Shown in pieces: positions 12,517-23,298 of a stretch of 64,000 nt of DNA (its first letter is position 1; every line of letters starts with the position of its first letter). The notes under the pieces are model-generated. The model had not been told where the DNA came from, made no database searches, and was given only the letters and a program-made list of their open reading frames with translations. Location: NCBI GenBank assembly GCA_023853785.1, contig JAJIRX010000181.1:186001-250000 (forward strand), in the 5' to 3' direction. The DNA comes from Psilocybe azurescens (Eukaryota > Basidiomycota > Agaricomycetes > Agaricales > Agrocybaceae). The translations under genes were made by a program, and so were the position numbers.

Positions 12517-14176
12517 ATGTCTCAGCAATCCGCCGCTGCAAAGCCTTCGCTCCAGGGCGTCAGAATTAAAGCAAGAAAGGGTGCTGTAAAAGCACAAGCA
12601 AAGCACGAACCCGCAGGTAACATTCTATCTTCCTATACATCTTCAACCCCGCCCTCATATCGTTCTTTCCCAGTATTCAGAGATCAACTCTACAAACACC
12701 TCGAAACTGTATCCCCCGGCGATTTCGATTCAGTCGCTACAAAGCTCGTACAAGCAGGATCTACTCTTGAATATCTCAAATATGCAGACCCACTCTTCGA
12801 AATCATCTTTGTCGGTGGTCTCCTCCAACCAGGTGGCAGCTTCGTCGATGACGGTTCACCTATTTCACCCTTCACTATCTTCAACGCCAAAGAGCCTGCA
12901 GAGGTGGACGACATAAAAAATATATTGAAGTCATCAACAAACTCACCAGAAGGTGAACCCAACTTTTTTTTTCTTCCGCTTCCGTTTCCGTCTTTATCTT
13001 ATCGTTTTTACAAACCAGATACAAATATCTCCAAAAGCCTCTTGAAGAGTCTGCCCTCCCTGGACTCCTTCAATATATCCATCGCTGGGAACCCGCTCAG
13101 AAAGACAAACTTTCAATTGCGATCGGTCTTTTGATCTCCCAAGGCCTTGCTAATGCGTCTTGTCTGCAGAGTCTCGTCAAAGATCACTTGGTCAAGAACG
13201 GTAAGTTCCAACTTCACTTCCTTACGACACCCCTTGATCATTCATTCCAGATGTCGCCCTCAGCGTGCTCACTATGGTCTTCCGGGCCTACCTTGTCGAT
13301 CAGTCTATGGACCATCTTTCCGCCACTTTGAAACGCGGAGGCGTCAAGGACCTCCTTGCCTTCTTCCCTCCCAACAAACGCGAAGGCAAATACCTTGAAG
13401 AACATTTCAAGAAAGAAGGCCTACCCCAGGTTGCCGAATGGTGGGCCAAAAACAATATGCCGTGGTCAAGGACGGTATTATCAAAGATCTCTCCGAGATG
13501 CAAGACGAACAAAACACTCCTGAACAGGTTAGCGTCTCTTACTTAGCGTCTAACACTTCTCTCATCTTTGATATACAGGTTATCGCTGCCATCAAATCTC
13601 GTCAAGAAGAATCTCCTATCCCCGACACGGAGTTGGTTCAGTGCATCTGGCAAGGGCTTCTTGGGTCCGTTGACTGGAGTGCACGACCTGATCAGATCGA
13701 AGGTCTCGCCCTCCGCGAAGTCACTGTGAGTACAACTTGAGTTTGTCAACCTTTGCTTGCTATGGTAAACCATCGATGTGTTAGAAATTTGCCCCTATCT
13801 TGGAGCCATTCTGCGAAAGTGGAAAAACCCAGATTGCTCTTATCAACTCGGTCCAGGTGTATTGTTACGAGGACACTCGCATCATCAAAGCTTTCCCTCA
13901 AATTCTCAAAGTATCTCTTTTTATTTACATGCAGCAAATCGGACAAGTATTAAACTCCATCTTAGGTTCTCTACAACAAGGATTGTCTTTCTGATCAAGC
14001 TATCATCTATTGGCACCAGAAAGGCTCGAAACCACAGGGAAGACAACATTTCCTCAAGAGTACGGAAGCTTTAGTCAAGGTTAGCATATCTTTTGTTGTA
14101 TTTTTTTCGTGGCAACTTTCTAAGCATCGCGCTTCAGTTCTTGCAGGAACAAGAGAGCAGCGATGAAGAAGAGTAA
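12517..14176 (+). CDS. BZW/eIF5-mimic protein (W2 domain translation regulator)
   Basis: MSQQSAAAKPSLQGVRIKAR begins the protein, then FRDQLYKHLETVSPGDFDSV, LQPGGSFVDDG, KYLQKPLEESALPGLLQYIH, LKRGGVKDLLAFFPPNKR and EHFKKEGLPQVAEWWAKK. The C-terminal W2/eIF5C HEAT domain (ELVQCIWQGLLGSVDWSARP, FCESGKTQIALINSVQVYCY, AIIYWHQKGSKPQGRQHFLK) ends in the acidic EQESSDEEE. In animals 5MP/BZW proteins bind eIF2 and eIF3 and compete with eIF5, raising start-codon stringency. Two frame breaks lie at A runs (12915-12920 and 13448-13452), each cured by one extra A; otherwise the reading is conserved end to end. Introns near 12616 and 12952 join A-VFRDQ and R-RYKYLQ. It is convergent with the next gene. 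Confidence 0.85.
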
Positions 14177-14306
14177 TTAGTGGACATAGAATATCGTATT
14201 GTTATCATGCTGTGGATCGCCCTTATGTTTCTCGCCATAACGACCAATATGTACCCAAGTTCAGTGGATGTTTGAAGGACAGTAAGAATACGCAAATTTG
14301 AATACA

Positions 14307-17300
14307 TTACACTGAGAAAACATGGTACAGCAGAAATTCGAAATAAGTAAGGTCGATTACCATGCCTCTGGCATAGGCGCAAAATCTCCTGTCCAACCAT
14401 TTTTGCCGCCCATTTGCAAGAAAAATTCCATCGGAGCCGTTTACTGGAAGACCGAGATCAGCTAAGCTCTGTATATAAATTTTAGCAATCGTCAGAATCA
14501 ACAACATTAGTATCGCACACCTGTTCCTGCAGCCATAGAGGGATAGCCGAAGGGCTAAAGATACCACGATCGTTTGGCCAAGCGAAACCGAGCTCTTCCA
14601 TGGTGAATGGTGGAGGCATGGCCGGATCGTGGAATAACGTTGGAGAGACAACCATGTTTTCAGCAAACGGCGGAGGGGGTCCGGTAGGAATCGGCGTGTT
14701 AATGCCGCTACGTAGCCCAACTTTTCGGCGAAGGTTGGCCAACATGATCCGCAATGTCAATGCATATCTAGAGCAAGTGGATAAGTAAATTTGTCATTGT
14801 ATTCTCAGAATCTTCACCTTTCAGCCGCAACATCAGATAGAAGTTGCGCTAATTGTTCTACTTGTGCTGTGATAGCCCCTAGATCGAGCTCAGTCGGAAA
14901 CAGGTTGGCCATTTTGAGGAGGAAAAGCCCAGAAAAGGCTGCTGTGACGAGGCTGTCATGAACAGCATATCGAAGAGCAGCTCTGAATAAAAGTCAACGA
15001 CCAGAGTCAATTCTGAGATGCACACCGTCAACCTACCGATACTCCGCAGAATTAAGGAATATGGTAAGACAGTTGGATGCCGCATCCTTGGCCTGGAAGG
15101 CAAGTTCCCGTTGTTCGAAGGGCATTTTGTCCCAAGCCACCCCGCGAAGAGCGACGCAAACCAGCCATAATTTTGCATAGTGCAGCTCTCCGGCCAAGAC
15201 TTTGCGAAGTAATGAATCCTGGTCCATTGTACGGCCTACATTAATATCAGAAGGCGACACGATGCATACATGAGGTGGAATAGACAAACAATGTAGCTCA
15301 TCACATCCTGACCACCAGTCGTCCAAGGCTTCATTCGCGCGACGAATCAAAGACAAAGCATTGTTATTCACCGCGCCATTGAGAGGAGCCAAGAAGTCAT
15401 AAATTTGAGCTGCACGAGCATAAGATAAACCCCGAGTATAACACGCAATTTCGAATACTCACTTTTATGAGCAATTAGCTCAACCAAGGAAACAAGTCGA
15501 ACGTCGGTTGGTGATGCCATGGGATGCGAAAGCAGTACTCTGCAATGGCGAATGGTATTTTCATCTCTCAAAACTATGGGTCGTCCTGTGCCTAGGCTCA
15601 TTCTATAACATAACGTCAGTGTGCTTGCCATTTATAGCTTCTGGGATAAATACAGACTGATGGTCAAACCAATACAAGCAAAGCCAGATACGAGCAGAAA
15701 CCACTGCGTTACACGTCAATTGAAAAGGGCGCCGTAGATGGACCGAGATATTTACCGAGATTCCGTTCTTCTTCTTCGGTTCGTTGCTTGCCACTATCGT
15801 CTACCAATTTTTCAAGAGCACGATGTAGGCCTAAATCAAGGGCCATACGCATCGCGTGCCCACTTGGAAGCCAGCCATTGGTGCTCCAGGCAGCCAATAA
15901 GAGCATTCCTACGATGGTGTCAAACCATTACCTTCATAGCCATGAAAAAGATTCACCTTGCACTGCCTCTTTCCTTACCACAGGGCCAAAAAGGGAAGAA
16001 CGAGCAATTCCTTGGGCTTCTTCGAGACATTTGTAGAATGTTGGGCTGAGAGGACCATTTCCGCTACGAATCTTCCCAGCTACAGCTAGGATAGCATCGA
16101 AGGTCCAAGGCGACCTTTCCATCAAGCTTTCATAGGTATCATATGACGGATCGAAAAGCGGTATAAAGAGATGGCATCCTGCAAAAAAGCTACAAGTACA
16201 AGTGAACAAAGCGATGGCTAAGAGGGATGAGTAAATCTACATGTTAAAGAGCTCTCGAGCTTCAGAATCGGTCACCAAGCCCTGCAAGTCTAGATTAGCG
16301 CCACGCGGCAATTTGTATGACAAGATAAATCACCTTCTCGACAACGTGAGGGAAAGCATTTCTTGGAATGGGTTCAGCTCTCTTGCGCTTCTTTACCCTA
16401 TAGTCTTCATTTAAACCAGAATAAAAATAAAATTGTATTATATATAATTACCTTGGAGTTTCAGCGGAAGGTGCCGCCGCCGCCTCCGCTGCGGCATTGG
16501 CAAGGCCCTGCAGAGCCTCGATGGGTGCATTAAGAGAAGCTCTTGGTAAAGTGTCCTCGGATTCGTCATCAGACGAGGCAGCGGTGCTTGGAACTATGCC
16601 ATACGAGGCATATTTATGAGGCTACCAAATCTTGTTAGTGGAAAGAATGAAAATGCAAGTTATTAGAAACCCGTACCGGTGGGGCAAATCCCGGAAGAGG
16701 GGGAAAATTTCTAGCAGAACCGGCAGTGGCCTCAAAACCATTACGCTGCTGTGGTTGCAAAACGGCAGCGTCGCGGTGTGCCTCCATGTGGGTGGGATAG
16801 AGGCCAGGGTGAGGAGGTGGCATCGCTGCATTGACATGTTGTGGTTGGACAGCCGATAAGATTCGGTCCAGAGACGACTGCATGCCGATCATCTGGCTTT
16901 GCATGACCTAAAATCGTTACAACGCCGGTAATAATCTTTCAGCACGGTATATGAAGGCCCTGATCGGACTGCGTACCAGATATTGACCCTCGAGCCTAGC
17001 AAGTCGTCTGGGCATTATGGACTCAATAAGGTCATATAGCGGTTCAAAAGAGAGTTACTCACTCGATGCCTGCACCTGTCATTCCCTGCACATTTTTCTT
17101 CTCTGGCTTTTCGAAAATACAGGGTATACCGCTCGCTTGGCAGCGACGACAAGGAGCCTGTGGTGAGCAAAGCCGGGCCGGGTACGGGGGAGGCGGGCCT
17201 CAGTGAGTGGGACGGAACGTTGGGACCGACGGATACAAAAGACTCGTACCTCTCCTTCACATCTGTTTTTCCCTTTCCTACAGGATGTACAGGCCCGAGC

Positions 17301-17450
17301 ACCTCGCTTGGGAATATGAGGCGCTGACTGTTGCGCCTGACCGTCAGCCGTAGAAGACTGTGCCATGATTACGGAATTTGTAGATGCTTTTCGCTTTTTA
17401 GATGCGGTTTCTGAGCTGTTGGAGATAGAGGCAGAGGGGCTGTGGGACAT
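14307..17450 (-). CDS. Zn2Cys6 transcription factor with fungal_trans domain
   Basis: The start is MSHSPSASISNSSETASKKR. The zinc cluster RACTSCRKGKNRCEGE joins over an 84-nt intron to APCRRCQASGIPCIF, giving all six cysteines. A short coiled segment follows (GAGIEWLARLEGQYL) and then Pro/Gln- and Ala-rich linkers. The fungal_trans middle domain includes FFAGCHLFIPLFDPSYDTY, WTFDAILAVAGKIRSG, MLLLAAWSTNGWLPSGHAMR, LGLHRALEKL, ARIWLCLYWFDHQ and LGTGRPIVLRDENTI. This layout occurs in protease and wall-enzyme regulators such as PrtT, but the target genes here are unknown. The last exon (SLADLGLPVNGSDG) opens to a stop at 14307. A one-base change in the T run (minus strand; + 14425-14429) would give GGKNGWTGDFAPMPEAW and a stop at 14357, which looks like the family end. 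Confidence 0.85.
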
Positions 17451-17831
17451 ACTGGCCAGTTGGTGGGCCAAGATAAAGAGTAGATATAATTTGTGAACAA
17501 GGCAAATGTGAACAGTGGCGGGGAGAGAGTCCGAACATCTCCGGAGTTTTGACTTACTTGCACGTGTCACACTGTCACTTGACCCTTTATCGTTTTGCTC
17601 TTTTCTCATGTACAGTACTCGGAGGTCTTCGAATTCTTACAACACATGCTTACTGTGTTCTTTGAGCTTATAGCTATTCTCTTTTTCTTTTCGTTTTCCA
17701 TCGACAGGTTTAGTGTCTAGATCTGTTCAGTGTCATGATTGACGCGTCCCTGCCACCCTGACTCTGTCTCAAAGTGGGGAACACTGGCGTGCACGTGCGG
17801 TGTTTCTCTTGTTTCTCCCTCTTCATTCATC

Positions 17832-18163
17832 ATGGATGCCAATTCTAAGCCTGAAAATTCTTCTCCTTGGAAAGGTCAATCTCGTGTGTTGAAGGTCTGT
17901 CACTGGTGTGCGAAGAAGCAGGAACCCGACCAAAAGCCATTTCAAGCCAGTGCCCGCTGCAAGGAGGTGTCAAATCTTCCATTCTCTTCAGTTATGTATA
18001 TTTATCGAGTGTTGAACCCACCAGATCATATACGGTGTATGTCCCATGCAATTACTCTGCTAAACAATTAAGCTCACTTTATCTAAATATGGCGGTAACA
18101 CAGAGTAAAGAATGTCAGGTTGCAAGCTGGCCACTTCATAAGGTGCTGAAATCTGCTATCTGA
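17832..18163 (+). pseudogene. MYND zinc-finger relic
   Basis: The first part, MDANSKPENSSPWKGQSRVL then VCHWCAKKQEPDQKPFQ and SARCKE, matches the first half of a MYND finger. The second cysteine pair has one member missing (S in place of C before ARC). Past a likely intron the end reads KECQVASWPLHK, the MYND C-terminal Cys-Gln...Trp..His-Lys segment. The frame then stops at 18163 with no downstream effector domain. MYND fingers bind proline-rich peptides. The lost cysteine, short length and uncertain splice sites suggest a decayed fragment. A small active gene is not excluded. Confidence 0.4.
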
Positions 18164-18921
18164 CTCTATCAGAAACTTATCGGCCCCCATAATTGTAGGG
18201 GCCGTGTAAACTTAGCGCAGATGCAAAAATAGCCACCGCGGGGAACCCTGTTGCTGCAATGGCCATTGCAAACTTCAAAAAGTGGTGAGAATCAACCGAC
18301 ATATGCTTAGGCAGCAATCCCGACGCTTCTCGTCTTGATAGGCACTCCTTGCATCTCGGTGCTCTGCACCATGCGGCTATATGTGCACTTGACTTGGGTC
18401 ACAATCCAGCAGCTTTGGATGATCATGTCATTTTATTGAAGTCACACTGAAATTTGACCATAAAAAACTTGCCCCCCAAGAGGCGCTATGAACCTGTCAG
18501 TGGTTTCACTCCCACTATGAAAGAGACTCGAGAAATGATTGGTTGGTTGTTTCATTTGAGGATCTACACGACGTCTTATTTTGTCTTGGTAGGAAAAATG
18601 AGAGGCGCCTCCATCTTGGATAGCTTTAAATAAGCGAATGACTACATGAGAAAGAAAGGCAGTCTGGGCATTGCCGCTTTATTGTTGCAGGCCCATGACA
18701 TTATTGACATTGTCAAAATTGTTTTACCTTCTCCGGCAATGACGAAAAAAGTTCAAGAAGACGATAACTGGGGTGAAGAATGGGTATGTATATCTATCTG
18801 TTCTATTTGGTGTAATTTTACAACTAACAATGCCTCTTAGCTGGAGAAGTTACGAATCGCGGTCGAGTTAGGCTAATAATCAATTCAAAATTTTTTTGAA
18901 CGTGCCCTTCTCATCGGACCG
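18164..18921. other. Intergenic region with a doubtful short spliced ORF
   Basis: No convincing gene. A short frame beginning ATG at 18739 (MTKKVQEDDNWGEEW) could splice over a 54-nt intron with good gtatgt/ttag ends to LEKLRIAVELG and a stop near 18873, giving about 26 aa. It has no recognisable family. The rest shows nothing I can support. Confidence 0.25.
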
Positions 18922-19973
18922 CTACTCAAGTTCCTCATAATCCTCGCCTATACCCAAATAATGACGAACATCTTCTGCCCCAACGTCAGTCTGTCTTGTG
19001 AAATACCCCAGGAGCATACCATAGTTATCTGTGCGACGTCAATATTCGTCTTCAATTACAAGTAAGAGCGTACCAGTCCAACGGTAAGTGGCATCTTTCG
19101 CGAGGAAAGCAGCCCTCTTTACTTCTTCGACCTTGGCAGGATTGGAATCGCCGTACACATTCAGCTCAGATTCCAGGATTGACAGTTCTTTCTTTAGTTC
19201 ACTGAGCTTCTTTAGTGCAGTGGTTCGAACATCCTAGAAGGGTGGAGTCCGACGAAAATATTGCAGCCTTTGTAATCAAGGAACTCACTGTCTCTATCCT
19301 TTCTAATTTGGCATGGTCAATTGCCGCCCTAAGATCGGCCATTTGGGATTGATGGGAGCTCTGAATTTCTTTGGCTGCATCTAGTCTTGCTCGGAGCTGC
19401 TCCCGTAGATTTATTCCAACCACTTCCAATGACTGCCGCGTTAGAACTCACAAAAACGCCATGTTGTGATGGAAAGCTCCAGAAAACTACGACTCAAATC
19501 AATGCGGACTCATAGGCGGATATATGCGCGTTACAATTTGAAGATCCGATTTTATCTCCTTGTACGAGACCGTCATCCACTAGGGACTGCAAAACATCCT
19601 TTACCGACTGGGACACTTTGAAAAATTGGTGATCAGGTATAATCATGAGTGTCATTTTTGCGGGCTTGAATATCAGACTCACCTATACCCTTCAGCTTTG
19701 GTCCGAGTTTCTCCAGCTCTTTCAGCTAAATGCGATAGTTGTAGAGGTCCTTCTGTCGGTCATGAGATCGATCCAAGAGCATTCAAACACACCTGATAAA
19801 AATCACGCTACACAAGCACGTAAACAGGAGTGTAGTGTGTTTCTTGCGCACTGGACTTACAGTTTCATGAAAGATTTCAAGCAACTTGACGCGTTTTTCC
19901 TCCATAGAAAGTCCTCTGGGAGCCTAAAGATAGATGAGGAAATATATGATTTTCTGCCTTTTGTACTTGCCAT
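18922..19973 (-). CDS. MND1: Meiotic nuclear division protein 1 (MND1)
   Basis: Exon 2 (19923-19861) reads APRGLSMEEKRVKLLEIFHET. A 15-nt exon (19807-19793) reads RDFYQ. Then LKELEKLGPKLKGI, VSQSVKDVLQSLVDDGLVQG, DKIGSSNFFWSFPSQHG, the coiled coil LREQLRARLDAAKEIQ, DLRAAIDHAKLERIET, VRTTALKKLSELKKEL, YRWTDNYGMLLGYFTRQ and a C-terminal GIGEDYEELE. This is the MND1 order: winged helix, coiled coil, C-terminal cap. MND1 pairs with HOP2 to help DMC1/RAD51 strand invasion in meiosis. The start codon appears to stand alone as a 3-nt exon before a 47-nt GC-AG intron (donor gcaagt); the alternative is a GT donor 4 nt on plus a one-base error. The gene is divergent from the P450 gene, with 370 bp between starts. 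Confidence 0.88.
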
Positions 19974-20343
19974 CGTATAGCTAAATAATTGACAAGACGT
20001 AGTAAGAGGTAGTAAGACGCGATCAGTCAGACGCGGTGTCCCGTGATGTATAAATAACAGCGTAAAGTAGCCGGAAGGACGCCGATGGTGGGCTCCTCTA
20101 TCTAACACACCATTTATCTTTACGTTGTATGCGACCCTGCTATGAATCAGCTGGTTCAATTTGTTTCTGCTCCTGGCTCAGACATCGGTCGATTTGGAAG
20201 GGGCTTGGTCAAACAATAGATAAGGACTTTCATAAATGCCGCTCCATGCTTGGAAAGAGTATTCTCGTGCTCCTTCACCTAAAATCCTCTTCTCACACTG
20301 CAAATTCTTGTCTTTGAAATCGAACAGCAACCGACGGGAACTC

Positions 20344-22924
20344 ATGCTGGACTCTTTTTCTCAAGCAGCTCTCCTCTTTGCGGCTGTCTTAGCCCTGATA
20401 TACGCTCGTATTGCACTGGCGATATCTTACTCAGGCGGTGTACCGCGTGTGGGGAAACCAGGTGTCCTCGGCTTTATACAGACAGCATTGAAATGGACTG
20501 TAGATGGCGAAGCTGTCATCATAGAAGGCAGAAAGAAGTTTCACAACAAGCCTTTCGTGATTCCAACTCTGGTAGCCAATATCTTTTTTGATCGATTCTA
20601 TTCCCATTGATTTAGCAGCTTAATAGTCGGGACCGTACTTTTTCTTGGGTCTAGAGTACATGGAGCGTATACGAGCAGGTCCGGATTCTGTTGTAGGTTT
20701 ACACACTCCTGTGTTCTATACTCTAACCAACTCTGCTTCGTAGTTCAATGAAACGATGGCGGTCAATGAAGACCTCCAGCTCCCATATACCATGGATGTA
20801 CATCAATTGAGGAACCCATACCAAGCGAAAGTTCTAAGAACGGATGTCAGCCGGGCAATTCCTTCATATATTCCAGAGCTACTAGATGAGTCCATACTGG
20901 CTTTGGAAGATGCCTTTAAAGTCACAGATCCACAGCTTGGTGAGCATCCTTTTTTTTTTTCTGTATGTGAGAATTTACAAAATCTTCTCAGAAACCGCTA
21001 ACATTGCGGTGTTTGATACCATGACACACTTGATTGCTAGAATCAGTAATCGTGTGATCTTTGGAAAAGAATTGTGTCGCAACCAGAAATTCTTGCATGC
21101 AGTCGTGCGATTCGCAGAGACGACGCCACTCATGGCCCCATTTATTCAATGGAGTCCCTTGCCTTTCCGCCCGTGAGTATCTACCCTGTTCTATAGTCAA
21201 CTTCCCCTTTCATTTAAACTATCCGTGTAGCTTGGTTTATTTCATTCTTTCTTCCATACTGGGAGGGAAGAAGGCTCCGCTCAAAGTCTTAATACCTTTT
21301 TGAATCGTTACATGAAGGACCGCCAAACTATGATCGAAAAACCCGTAAGCAGTGTTCTCCGACGATGACGAACGTTGCTTGAAGTGTATACCCGTGAAGC
21401 ACCTTGTCTCAGAATTTCTAATCCAAAGTGCGCCGCCTCAAGAAACAGTTGAGGGAATCGCGGTCCGACTTTTGAACATTAATTTTGGCAGCATACATAC
21501 ATCGTAGGTCCTGACCTATTTGCGCTTGATCATGTATGTCTGATTTAGAACATAGGTCTATTTTTATTACACAGACTCTTTTCGAGATCGCGTTGCTCTC
21601 GTCCGAAGAGATTGAAAGCATGCGGTCGGAAATCAAAGAAGCTTTGGATTTGGAGGGCGGTTGGACTAAAGCTGCTGTAGATAGATTTTTAAAGTTGATT
21701 CGGCACTGCGGGAGGTAGGAAGATACCATGGGTTGATGCAGTGTATGTACCTTTTATCTTCTAAGGGCTGTCTCCGAGACATTGACAGATAATTAGTTGC
21801 TTTGCCTCGATTTGCGGTAGTGGGCTGTGAGCTTGATGATGGGACTCACATTCCTCCAGGTTCTCGGTTAGCAATTGATATGAAAGCGATACATTACGAT
21901 GCCCGTGTCTATCCGGATCCTAATCGTTGCGATCTCTTTCGTTTTTCAAATCTGCGGGCGAAGGACGGCTTGGATAATTTGAAACATGGGTTTGCGACAG
22001 TAGATTCTTACGTGCGTATAATTGAAACCTCACTTCTCTTGCATTATACCTTGCAATGTCTTACCCTAGTATTACGGTAGTATCTCCCGTTCGGTGCCGG
22101 TATGTTATTATGGTCATGCGTTATCGCTGTACTAAATGGCCTACTTTCTCAGGACGTCATGCCTGTGCAGGCCGTTTCTTTGCCGCTGTAAGTTCTATTC
22201 GGAATCACTGCTGGGACTGAAAAATTCTGCGGAATGCAGATTCCATGCAAAATCAGTTGTCGTGACACAAAGTATTGTAATTTGCAAAATGAATAATTTT
22301 AAATCAAATCAGCCTTGAGCAAAGACAATAAGAACTGTAACAGAGATTAAAGTTCTACCTAAATATGGCAATTTGCAAAACACACTATTTTACGAATGCA
22401 GAATACAATAAGAATGATAAATTCTGCAGTGGCTGAGAAAAATAAAATTTGTCTGCCAGTGCAGAATTTATCATTTTTATTGTGTTCTTGCAATATGCAA
22501 AATCGTATATTCTGCAAATTACCATATTCAGGTAGAATTTTAATCTCTGTTACAGTTCTTATTGTCTTTGCTCAAGGCTGATTTGATTTAAAATTATTCA
22601 TTTTGCAAATTACAATACTTTGTGTCACGACAACTGATTTTGCATGGAATCTGCATTCCGCAGAATTTTTCGGTCCCAGCAGTGAATGGTTCTTTTACAC
22701 TTTCTCATGATGTTGAATATTCTTCTATCAAGGTGGAGCTGAAAATCATGCTTGCACATATGCTACTTGAATACGACATTAGTTACCCACCCACAGTCAC
22801 TCAGCGGCCGAAGAATATGGTTTTCAACGGTGCTGTCATCCCAGATAGCAAAGCTCGTCTACTTTTCAAACGCAGAAAGAGAGAGGAACTAGAATCGGAT
22901 ATCATACCTGCGTACACTAATTGA
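20344..22924 (+). CDS. Cytochrome P450 monooxygenase
   Basis: MLDSFSQAALLFAAVLALIY is the ER membrane anchor, followed by a Pro/Gly hinge (GGVPRVGKPG). Exons then give YFFLGLEYMERIRAG, AVNEDLQLPYTMDVHQL, LRTDVSRAIPSYIPEL, ISNRVIFGKELCRNQKFL and the I-helix-like LLNINFGSIHTSS. The ExxR segment (LREVGRYHG), LPRFAVVGCELDDGTHIPPG and the haem-binding YLPFGAGRHACAGRFFAA follow. The last exon (VELKIMLAHMLLEYDI to PAYTN) completes the fold, so all P450 landmarks are present. It resembles the CYP5150-like/ent-kaurene-oxidase-like group of Agaricomycetes; the substrate is unknown. Frame breaks at T 21297-21301 and G 21697 are each cured by one base. The last intron (22188-22732, 545 nt) is ten times longer than the others because it holds a fold-back element. 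Confidence 0.85.
22206..22684. mobile_element. Fold-back (hairpin) DNA transposon/MITE with CACTG ends
   Basis: The 479-bp element begins CACTGCTGGGACTG and ends with the reverse complement CGGTCCCAGCAGTG. The two arms, each about 220 bp, are near-perfect inverted copies around a short centre near 22425-22455. AAT flanks both sides (22203-22205 and 22685-22687) as a 3-bp target duplication. CACTG termini with 3-bp duplications are typical of CACTA/EnSpm elements. No transposase can be read, so it is a non-autonomous element or MITE. It is AT-rich and lies wholly within the last intron of the P450 gene. The few mismatches between arms suggest moderately recent origin or arm homogenisation. Confidence 0.85.
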
Positions 22925-23298
22925 TGCGCAGGAATCACCAATGTGCGAGCAGGGAGTCTTTCTGAAATGTAAGCAGCCCAATCATATGGTAGTGATTTAA
23001 AGATATTTAAATGATTGAAAACATTAATTAGGGGATTGCCACTCTGCACATAAGGGTGTAGCGTAAACTAATCAAACTCTAAAAATGGTGTAGGTGGAAT
23101 GCGGCGGTAAATAACGATATGCAACGACAAGGAAACGAAGGTGATGATAAATTACAATATGAAGAAGGAATGGGAAATTATGTACATGTCCGGTGTTGAC
23201 TTTCAATCAGATTGGTAGCAAAGGAAACCGTGGTATATACCCTGCAAAGAAAAGAGAAAGCAAAGAAAGAAAAAAGTCCCGGGGTTAGAACGATATCA
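22925..23298. other. Convergent intergenic spacer
   Basis: This lies between the P450 stop and the stop of the next, convergent gene. I see no coding sequence; it probably holds both 3' UTRs. Confidence 0.5.

Noticed and set aside
12451..13134. 227-aa ORF as a separate gene
   Set aside because: It is the start of the BZW-type gene read through an intron and a frame break; the last part is out of frame.
20344..22924. P450 as a pseudogene
   Set aside because: Frame breaks are homopolymer-type and also occur in essential genes; all P450 motifs and splice sites are intact despite the intron insertion.
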